DNA of 64,000 nucleotides from Carnobacterium viridans. GTDB taxonomy: Bacteria > Bacillota > Bacilli > Lactobacillales > Carnobacteriaceae. Below, piece by piece: positions 57,130-64,000 of the stretch. The position numbers were made by a program, and so were the translations under genes. Each line of letters starts with the position of its first letter. The stretch's first letter is position 1. The DNA is taken from assembly GCF_900102725.1 (NCBI RefSeq), contig NZ_FNJW01000008.1, positions 1 to 64,000 of the forward strand, in the 5' to 3' direction. Under the pieces are notes generated by a model, which saw nothing but the letters and a program-made list of their open reading frames with translations, had not been told where the DNA came from and made no database searches.

Positions 57130-57170
57130 AAAGCATTGATATAATAGGTTTATATCAATGCTTTTTGCTT
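57130..57170 (+). terminator. Terminator of the tRNA-like transcript
   Basis: AAAAGCATTGATATA / TATATCAATGCTTTT and TTTGC; 25 bases after the tRNA-like 3' end. The following ~240 bases up to the pox promoter are AT-rich with nothing recognised. Confidence 0.85.
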
Positions 57171-57409
57171 GTGATGCTTTTCAGGTTGGAGTTTAGGACT
57201 CTCTTAATAGATAAATTTGTTTTATAATCAAATGAATCTTGGTTTGGAATTCATTTGATTGATAAAACTATTTATTAGTCAAATTGAGCGATTTATTGTT
57301 TTTAATTGTAAATATGTAGAATAAATGATGGAATTTTGAATGGTTCGTTAGATTAGGTTAAAAATCTGTACATTTTTTCACAGAATTTCATTTTATTGGA
57401 AAGTAAACC

Positions 57410-57437
57410 TTGATTCTTAATTTAAACGTGTTAAAAT
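57410..57437 (+). promoter_or_regulatory. Promoter of the pyruvate oxidase gene
   Basis: TTGATT, 16 bases, extended -10 TGTTAAAAT. Confidence 0.65.
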
Positions 57438-57483
57438 TGGACTGGCGTTTATTTTATGAAATTAATTTAGGAGGATTTTTAAA

Positions 57484-59265
57484 ATGACAAATGGAAAAAC
57501 TAAAGTTAGTACAGCTTCATTAAAAGTTTTAGCGGGATGGGGAATAGACACAATTTATGGTATTCCTTCAGGAACTTTGGCTCCTTTAATGGAAGCTTTA
57601 GGCGAACAAGAAGAAACAGATATTAAATTCCTACAAGTAAAACATGAAGAAGTAGGAGCAATGGCAGCTGTAATGCAATGGAAATTCGGCGGAAAATTAG
57701 GTGTGTGTGTTGGATCAGGTGGTCCCGGTGCATCTCACTTAATCAACGGTCTTTACGATGCAGCTATGGATAATACACCAGTTTTAGCTATCTTAGGATC
57801 TCGTCCACAAAGAGAATTAAACATGGATGCATTCCAAGAATTAAACCAAAACCCAATGTTTGATCACATCGCAGTTTACAACCGTCGTGTTGCTTACGCT
57901 GAACAATTACCAAAATTGATCGACGACGCAATTCGTACGGCTATCTCTAAACGTGGAGTAGCTGTGTTGGAAGTACCTGGTGACTTCGGTTACCATGAAA
58001 TTGCTAACGACGCATTCTACTCTTCAGGTCACAGCTACCGTGATTACGTTTCTTCTGCAATCAACGAAGCAGATATCGACGCAGCTGTTGAAGTATTAAA
58101 CAACGCTAAACGTCCTGTTATCTATGCAGGTATCGGAACTATGGGACATGGTCCAGCAGTTCAAGAATTATCTCGTAAATTAAAAGCTCCAGTTATCACA
58201 ACTGGTAAAAACTTTGAAACTTTCGACTATGACTTTGAAGGATTAACTGGTTCAACATACCGTGTTGGTTGGAAACCAGCTAACGAAGCTGTTAGAGAAG
58301 CAGATACAGTTCTTTTCGTTGGTTCAAACTTCCCGTTTGCTGAAGTAGAAAATACTTTCGGAAGCGTTGAAAAATTCATTCAAATCGACAACAACCCAAC
58401 AATGCTTGGTAAACGTCATAACGCAGATGTTGCTATTCTTGGTGATGCTGGTGAAGCAGTTCACTCATTACTAGAAAAAGTAGCACCTGTTGAAGAATCA
58501 GCATGGTGGACTGCTAACTTGAAAAACGTTCAAAACTGGCGTGATTACATGACTAAGTTGGAAACAAAAGAATCTGGTGCTTTACAACTTTATCAAGTAT
58601 ACAACGCTATCAACAAATATGCTGACGAAGATGCAATCTATTCAATTGATGTTGGGAACTCAACTCAAACATCTATCCGTCACTTGCACATGACTCCTAA
58701 AAACATGTGGAGAACTTCTCCATTGTTTGCTTCTATGGGTATTGCACTTCCTGGTGGTATTGCTGCTAAAAACGTATATCCTGATCGTCAAGCATTTAAC
58801 TTAATGGGTGATGGTGCGTTCTCTATGAACTATCAAGACGTTGTTACTAACGTACGTTACGAAATGCCTGTTATCAACGTAGTATTCACTAACACTGAGT
58901 ATGGTTTCATCAAGAACAAATACGAAGATACAAATACAAATACTTTCGGTACTGAATTTACTGATGTAGACTACGCTAAAATTGGTGAGGCACAAGGTGC
59001 TATTGGTTTCACAGTAAGCCGTATCGAAGACATGGATCAAGTAATGGCTGATGCTGTTAAAGCTAACAAAGAAGGTAAAACAGTCGTAATTGATGCTAAA
59101 ATTACAAAAGAACGTCCAATTCCAGTGGAAACATTGAAATTAGACCCTACATTGTATAGCGCTGAAGAAATTAAAGCTTACAAAGAAAAATATGAAGCTG
59201 AAGAATTAGTACCATTTAGCGAGTACCTAAAAGCTGAAGGTCTAGAATCTATCGTAGCTAAATAA
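57484..59265 (+). CDS. pox: Pyruvate oxidase
   Basis: 593 aa; ATG after TAGGAGGATTTTTAAA. ThDP enzyme with FAD: N-terminal domain with the catalytic Glu in [11 protein letters not shown] (~59-69), FAD domain in the middle, C-terminal ThDP motif [29 protein letters not shown] (~440-468). It oxidises pyruvate with O2 and phosphate to acetyl phosphate, CO2 and H2O2; acetate kinase (22.3 kb) can turn acetyl phosphate into ATP. Codon use is strongly biased (GAA, AAC, GTT, CGT), a sign of high expression. Confidence 0.95.
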   Translation: MTNGKTKVSTASLKVLAGWGIDTIYGIPSGTLAPLMEALGEQEETDIKFLQVKHEEVGAMAAVMQWKFGGKLGVCVGSGGPGASHLINGLYDAAMDNTPVLAILGSRPQRELNMDAFQELNQNPMFDHIAVYNRRVAYAEQLPKLIDDAIRTAISKRGVAVLEVPGDFGYHEIANDAFYSSGHSYRDYVSSAINEADIDAAVEVLNNAKRPVIYAGIGTMGHGPAVQELSRKLKAPVITTGKNFETFDYDFEGLTGSTYRVGWKPANEAVREADTVLFVGSNFPFAEVENTFGSVEKFIQIDNNPTMLGKRHNADVAILGDAGEAVHSLLEKVAPVEESAWWTANLKNVQNWRDYMTKLETKESGALQLYQVYNAINKYADEDAIYSIDVGNSTQTSIRHLHMTPKNMWRTSPLFASMGIALPGGIAAKNVYPDRQAFNLMGDGAFSMNYQDVVTNVRYEMPVINVVFTNTEYGFIKNKYEDTNTNTFGTEFTDVDYAKIGEAQGAIGFTVSRIEDMDQVMADAVKANKEGKTVVIDAKITKERPIPVETLKLDPTLYSAEEIKAYKEKYEAEELVPFSEYLKAEGLESIVAK

Positions 59266-59297
59266 TTTTCTGATAGATAACTTAATATTTAATAGAA

Positions 59298-59338
59298 AGT
59301 TGAGTCACCATGTTAAAGTGGTGACTCAACTTTTTTTG
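59298..59338 (+). terminator. Terminator of pox
   Basis: GTTGAGTCACCA / TGGTGACTCAAC and a T-run. Confidence 0.92.
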
Positions 59339-59432
59339 TTAGGCAGATGTTATATAAATCTAAAAGGAATTGTTTGAATAATGCGTATTGTAAAGACGTA
59401 TAGTATAACCATAAAAATCGGAGGCGTTGAAG

Positions 59433-60080
59433 TTGAAAATAGACAATCAAGAGCAGTTATTGGTAAATTTGAATAAAAAAATAATCATGGAACCGGCAGA
59501 ATTAACTTTTTCTGGCAAAAGTACTATAAAAGATATTACCAATGTTCATCCAGAGTTAGGGAATCCTTTTCAGTATGAGTTATTCCAATTATTAATGGCT
59601 GATTGGAAGGGTGATAAAATTGCTTTAGTTGTAGACTCTTTAGAAATGAGAGATTACCTCACACAGCAAGAAGACTATGAATATTTTCAGGGTTACAAGC
59701 AAATATTGAGACGCGAGGTCCATATAAAGAGTGAGATTCATGTCATTTCCATTCCTCCATCCGAAGCGAAACGATTGAAAAAGAAATGGAAACAATTTGT
59801 GAATCAATTTGTGCTCATCAATTATGATTCGCATTTATTTATGACTATCGATCAGCGTCTATTTAGAAGAACAAAAAATCTGTTGCCTTATTTTGTATTA
59901 GCCCAAGCAGAAGAACGGAATGATTCAAACGGCAGCTGGGCTGGAGATCGTATTGGGATTGAACCGATAGGCACCCCGACATTTGATAACCAAGATTACT
60001 TTGAAATTTTCCGAATGATTGGGGATAAATCAGCCATCAGATTAGAAAAGGAAGATTTTGAGCGAAGATATGGTTTGTAA
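59433..60080 (+). CDS. Hypothetical protein, unrecognised family
   Basis: Start TTG 59433, eight bases after CGGAGG; the TTG at 59427 is too close. 215 aa, soluble, no signal peptide. Mixed alpha/beta pattern with a basic middle (PSEAKRLKKKWKQFVNQFVLINYDSHLF) and a conserved-looking GDRIGIEPIGTPTFDNQDYFEIF near the C terminus. No family recognised. No terminator is seen directly after it. Confidence 0.7.
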   Translation: MKIDNQEQLLVNLNKKIIMEPAELTFSGKSTIKDITNVHPELGNPFQYELFQLLMADWKGDKIALVVDSLEMRDYLTQQEDYEYFQGYKQILRREVHIKSEIHVISIPPSEAKRLKKKWKQFVNQFVLINYDSHLFMTIDQRLFRRTKNLLPYFVLAQAEERNDSNGSWAGDRIGIEPIGTPTFDNQDYFEIFRMIGDKSAIRLEKEDFERRYGL

Positions 60081-60553
60081 AATGAATATTTTTGGTCATA
60101 TTTGAACAAAATAAACAGCCTCAATTGATAATAAAAAAACATAACAGAATCTCCAAAGAGAATTAAAACAACTGTTGCTCCTTCAAGAGCAATCAAGTTA
60201 TTAGGAGAAGGGGATATTTTTTTTCTATGGTAAGACCTATCTAAGAAATATAACAATGGTTGATTATGAATTTGATTTAACGTTTATAAAACCTTTCGAG
60301 ACAATTTATGGATTAGCAAGTAACAATAGTATAAGACATGCAGTTAATAAAAAAACTAATTTGTCAGATTTACCGGATGCGATACTTGTATTAACAACGT
60401 GTTCTGCTGACATAAATTACTTATCTATAAAACTAATATTGCGCTAATGAGAAGTTTTTTTTATTTGTGTAATAAACTTAAGAGATAAAGCAACCAACAA
60501 AAAATATGTAAAAAGCCATCAAGTGTTTTTTCTCACTCGAGGGCTTTTTGCAT
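60081..60553. other. Intergenic stretch with possible gene remnants
   Basis: AT-rich. A plus-strand frame at 60256-60447 (63 codons, ATG, no ribosome binding site) and a minus-strand frame ending near 59996 whose middle reads like a short membrane segment (LIALEGATVVLILFGDSVMFF) are both too weak to call; they may be remnants of a lost gene. The two-sided terminator at 60509-60550 (AAAAAGCC..AAGTG / CACT..GGCTTTTT) closes the region. Confidence 0.45.
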
Positions 60554-61747
60554 TTATTTCCCATGACAATGTTTGTATTTTTTCCCGCTACCACAAGGGC
60601 ACGGCTCATTTCGGCCACCTTTTTTTACTCGGATAGGTTTTTGCTTTCCAGTGTTTTTATTCGTAAAAGGAACTACATTATTAGGAGCAGAGGACAATGT
60701 ATTCTGATTTTTAGATAGTTCTTCTGGCGTATGACCTTTGTTGGACAATTTGCGCGAATGGTTGTTTAAGTTTAAATATAGGTGACTAAATTCTTCTATG
60801 TCTTTCGCGCTATTAAAAACAATGCTAAATTGACTGTTCAGTTCTCCAAATAGATTTTGCATGTCTAAATCGAGTTTAATATGGACCATAATCAGATCCA
60901 TGATATCTATCAGTTCTTCTGAACTCAACTTTTTAGCGAAAAATCGACTCATTTTTTTGTATTGAGCAGTTCGCTCATCAAACTCGTGTTTAGCAAAATA
61001 GTTAATATCAGCTTTTGTTGGTTGGTAATAATTGTGGTGTGAAGAACTCGATAAGAAAACAGGTACATCATTTTCATTTAAAAAAGAGTTATCAAAAATG
61101 TATTCTAGATTATCTGTAAGTCTTAATCGTTCATTAAACCAAGCTAACTCAATTAATTCAAACAATAATTTGTTCAGTTCTAATGGATATTGTTTGTTGT
61201 GTTGTGTCCATACTTTTAAGAAAAAGTCCGTTTCAAAAGCGCCGTACAGATTCATAAATGCTTCTACGTATTCATGAAGTAGGTTTTTCCTTTTATTTTC
61301 TTCTTTAAAATCAAGATCATCAATAAAGTTTTGCAGCATTTCTTTAGTTTCATTTGGCATTACTAAAGTGTAAGTATCTTCGTAATAAAATAAGAATACC
61401 CAACGGAAATAAAGTAAATCAAATAAGTCTGGATTTTTATGGAAGAAAGGAATAAAATCAATTTTTTTTGGACCATTCACCAATTCTTTTAAGAGTTGAA
61501 TATTTTCTTTTGATTGAAAAGATAATTGATGTCGACTTTTAAGTGATAGTTCTTTGAATAAATCTTCAGCAATAACGGTTTTTGTTTTACTACGGCGTAC
61601 TCTATAACGAAGATCATCGGCTATTGTGATCATATCTTCTTTTGAATACGTCGTTAGGCATTTCGTAAAAGAAAAGACCGGTTTATGCAAAACGATGATG
61701 TGACCATATAGTTCATCGCGCATTTCTTGAGTGAATTCTTCTGACAT
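60554..61747 (-). CDS. SEC-C motif protein
   Basis: 397 aa; ATG after AAAGGAGACAGACTAA. The C-terminal 20 residues are a SEC-C zinc-binding motif (GRNEPCPCGSGKKYKHCHG, CxC...CH type) like the tail of SecA. The first ~340 residues are helical and unrecognised (FTKCLTTYSKEDMITIADDLRYRVRR near the start). SEC-C tails bind zinc and SecB or ribosomes; what the body does is unknown. Confidence 0.82.
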   Translation of the reverse strand: MSEEFTQEMRDELYGHIIVLHKPVFSFTKCLTTYSKEDMITIADDLRYRVRRSKTKTVIAEDLFKELSLKSRHQLSFQSKENIQLLKELVNGPKKIDFIPFFHKNPDLFDLLYFRWVFLFYYEDTYTLVMPNETKEMLQNFIDDLDFKEENKRKNLLHEYVEAFMNLYGAFETDFFLKVWTQHNKQYPLELNKLLFELIELAWFNERLRLTDNLEYIFDNSFLNENDVPVFLSSSSHHNYYQPTKADINYFAKHEFDERTAQYKKMSRFFAKKLSSEELIDIMDLIMVHIKLDLDMQNLFGELNSQFSIVFNSAKDIEEFSHLYLNLNNHSRKLSNKGHTPEELSKNQNTLSSAPNNVVPFTNKNTGKQKPIRVKKGGRNEPCPCGSGKKYKHCHGK

Positions 61748-61802
61748 TTAGTCTGTCTCCTTTAGAAAAGTATTTATTTATATTGATAGTTTAAATCTAA
61801 AT

Positions 61803-62507
61803 TTAAAAATTATTCCCTTGTACAAAGAACTGAGCTTCTTCGTGATGGTATTTAATGTTGGAATAGTTAAACGGGCGACCGTTGCTTAAATAATAAATAC
61901 TTTCGATAATTAAAGAAGGGTCGTGTGTTTCCAACTGTAGATATACTGCTTCTTCTTGATTTAATTTTCCGATACGCATAAATAAATCGGAAAAATGAAT
62001 ATTTATTTTTAAGTCATTTGTTAGATAGTTAAAAATAGATTGGCTGGCAATTTCTTTATTTAAATAGGGCACGACCGTTTTGAGGTAATAGGACTCTTCC
62101 ACACAAAAAGGACGGGATTCGATATAACGCACGCGTTTAATGTAATAAAGCGTTTCTTGGTCTGTAAGTTCAAGTATTTCTGCTACATTTGAAGGAGCTT
62201 GGATTTCTTTCAATTCAATAACCTCAGAGGATAAATTGAATTCTCTAAAAATACTTTGGAATCCTTGAACATCCGTTAGATTAACAAAACCTTTGCGGTG
62301 ACGACCACGTACATATGTACCGCTGCCTCTTACTTGGTAGATCATACCATTTGTCTCTAAAACTTCCAATGCTTTAATAATGGTGTTTTTACCGACATTA
62401 TATGTACTTTCTAACTCAGTGAGAGTGGGCAATTTATGACCACGGGCTAAATTTTTTTCTTGAATGTAACTATTAATTTTGTTGGCGACTTCATGGTATT
62501 TGTTCAT
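61803..62507 (-). CDS. treR: Trehalose operon repressor TreR (GntR family, HutC subfamily)
   Basis: Start ATG 62507 (the TTG at 62510 is too close to GGAG). 234 aa. GntR winged helix at ~1-70 (LPTLTELESTYNVGKNTIIKALEVLETNGMIYQVRGSGTYV), then a UTRA ligand domain (VEESYYLKTVVPYLN, LQLETHDPSLIIESIYYLSNGRPFNYS). It senses trehalose-6-phosphate and represses the divergent treP promoter, where a 15-bp inverted repeat lies. Confidence 0.88.
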   Translation of the reverse strand: MNKYHEVANKINSYIQEKNLARGHKLPTLTELESTYNVGKNTIIKALEVLETNGMIYQVRGSGTYVRGRHRKGFVNLTDVQGFQSIFREFNLSSEVIELKEIQAPSNVAEILELTDQETLYYIKRVRYIESRPFCVEESYYLKTVVPYLNKEIASQSIFNYLTNDLKINIHFSDLFMRIGKLNQEEAVYLQLETHDPSLIIESIYYLSNGRPFNYSNIKYHHEEAQFFVQGNNF

Positions 62508-62558
62508 CAATTTGGCTCCTTTATCAAGAATTATATCATATTTTTAAGTGTAAGGGTA

Positions 62559-62588
62559 TTGACAAAGTGTATGGGTATAATTTATGAT
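62559..62588 (+). promoter_or_regulatory. Promoter of treP
   Basis: TTGACA, 18 bases, TATGAT. The first operator arm overlaps the spacer and -10 box. Confidence 0.75.
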
Positions 62589-62618
62589 GTAAATATAGAA
62601 ATGAAATTATACCCATAC
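62569..62618. promoter_or_regulatory. Probable TreR operator pair
   Basis: GTATGGGTATAATTT (62569-62583) and its exact reverse complement (62604-62618), 20 bases apart. A third imperfect half-site GTAAGGGTATT lies at 62550-62560. One arm covers the promoter, the other the start of the transcript, a classic repressor layout. Confidence 0.7.
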
Positions 62619-62645
62619 GCTTTTCGATTAAATAGGAGGAAGAAC

Positions 62646-64000
62646 ATGAAAGAAAATAAAAACCGCGATTTAGCTGAGCGTATTTTGGAAGAGATTGGTG
62701 GAGAAAAAAACATATCCAATTCGACTCACTGTGCCACACGTTTACGGTTGGTACTGAAAGAAGAAAATGACGATATGGTCCAGTCTGTAAAAAAACTACC
62801 AGGGGTTATTGACGTAGTTCGTAAAGGTGGACAATTCCAAATCGTTATTGGAAACACAGTAGATAAAGTTTACACTGAATTCAGTGAACTAACTGGAGGA
62901 GAAAAGAAAGAAGCGACAGAAGATACGAAGAAAGGCAATATCTTTAGCCGAATCATTGCGACGATGTCAGCAGTGTTTGCGCCATTTGTTTATGTATTGG
63001 CAGCTGCCGGAACAATTCAAGGGGCGTTGATCATTTTGTCTCAGTTTTGGCCAAGCATTGTAGAAACGGGCACTTATCAAGTATTTGATGTGGTATCTTG
63101 GTCACCATTTACATTTTTACCAATTTTTATTGCGGTAACAGCGTCTAAACATTTTAAAACAAATACGTATACGGCAATTTTTGCAAACGCTGCCTTGGTA
63201 GCGCCAGGATTTTCAGAATTGGCACAACGAGCAGGTGCAGGAGAAGCTATTTCTTTCTTCGGTATGCCATTAAGTGAAACCGTTTATACTTCAACGGTTA
63301 TTCCAGCTATTTTGCTGGTATGGTTATTATCGTATTTGGAACGTATCTTAGAACGCATTTTACCAGAGGCCGTAACGCGTCTGTTTACACCATTATTTAG
63401 TATTTTGATTGCGGTTCCATTAACCATTATCGTCATTGGACCGTTATCTGCAGCCGGAGCGAATGTAGTTGCAACAGGTTATACAGCCTTAGCGGTTTCT
63501 TTCCCAGCTTAGCTGGTATCATTATTGGGGGAGCATGGCAGTTGTTTGTGTTGCTAGGAGTCCACTGGGGAATTACACCAGTCATTCTAGCCAACCATGA
63601 AAAATATGGGATGGACACTTTCCAAGTGTATCAAACAATCGCCGTTATCTCTCAAGTAGGAGCAGCTTTAGCCGTTTTCTTAAAAACAAAGAAAAAAGAA
63701 GTCCGCAGTGTCAGTTTATCTGCAGCCATTACTGGTTTATTCGGAATTACTGAACCAGCCATTTATGGGGTTAACTTGCGTTTCAAGAAACCATTTATTA
63801 TTGGAGTTGTAACGGGAGCAGTTGCTTCATTGGTAACTAGTTTCTTTAATTCTTTCTCATTTGTGTATACAGGATTACCTGGTCCTCTAACCATCATCAA
63901 CACGTACAGTGCTGAGTATCCTTCTTCTTTCTGGGGAGTATTGGCTGGAACGATCATTGCTCTTGTATTGCCAATTATATTGGTTCAAATTTTTGGTTAT
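62646..64000 (+). pseudogene. treP: Trehalose-specific PTS enzyme IIBC, frameshifted and cut by the window end
   Basis: Start ATG 62646 behind TAGGAGGAAGAAC. EIIB domain with phospho-Cys in NSTHCATRLRL (~29), then the EIIC membrane domain. At about 63505 one base is missing in the run TTTCCCAGC: the frame stops at TAG 63510-63512, but the protein continues in another frame as SLAGIIIGGAWQLFVLLGVHWG up to position 64000. Either sequence error or recent inactivation. It would import trehalose as trehalose-6-phosphate. A phosphotrehalase gene would be expected next. Confidence 0.85.

Noticed and set aside
60256-60447. 63-codon plus-strand frame before the SEC-C gene
   Set aside because: No ribosome binding site and no family; kept only as a possible remnant in the intergenic entry.

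Overview
The window comes from a low-GC Firmicute of the order Lactobacillales. Start codons, strong AGGAGG-type ribosome binding sites, T-box leaders and the neighbourhoods rplU-prp-rpmA, ytxK-ackA, rpoY-rnjA and ireB-ruvX all fit. Both mreB and minCD are present. Rod-forming lactobacillales keep these and enterococci and lactococci generally do not, so a Carnobacterium-like rod is my best guess (inference; no database was searched).

Positions 1-10860 are the late end of a siphovirus-type prophage, all on the plus strand: a minor capsid fragment, tail tube, tail assembly chaperones, tape measure, distal tail protein, tail endopeptidase, receptor-binding protein, a membrane coiled-coil protein, holin and amidase endolysin, then a small minus-strand gene. 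The first ~2.07 kb holds about a dozen single-base frame breaks, while only one more such break is visible in the rest of the window (in treP). The prophage ends inside radC: only the 3' part of that gene, including its metal-site motif, remains at 10863-11123.

From 11.1 to 31.6 kb is core chromosome. Two nearly identical cold-shock genes with the same leader lie in tandem. They are followed by mreB, mreCD-minCD, a histidine-type T-box controlling an amino-acid ABC transporter with two tandem binding proteins, and the L21-leader/rplU/prp/rpmA operon. Next come ytxK-ackA, a universal stress protein, a 6S RNA gene beside rarA, an unrecognised coiled-coil membrane protein, a MazG-like hydrolase with gshF (glutathione synthesis), and a cysteine desulfurase.

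From 31.9 to 51.8 kb are mnmA, a TPR protein, recD2, a lipid kinase, a YitT protein, T-box/alaS, ireB-ruvX-DUF1292, mltG, udk, greA, a LiaFSR-type envelope-stress system, a KtrA-type potassium regulator, a HesB-like protein and rpoY-rnjA. The desulfurase and MnmA together make the 2-thiouridine tRNA modification.

From 52 to 64 kb are a heterodimeric ABC exporter, a Cof-type phosphatase, an isolated tRNA-Ala(GGC)-like gene, pyruvate oxidase (its acetyl phosphate can feed AckA), two uncharacterised proteins, and the trehalose regulator treR divergent from a frame-broken treP that runs off the end. The least expected items are two diverged copies of a ~177-bp element that folds into a long hairpin, the tRNA-like gene, and a hairpin between the ribosome binding site and start codon of the HesB-like gene.
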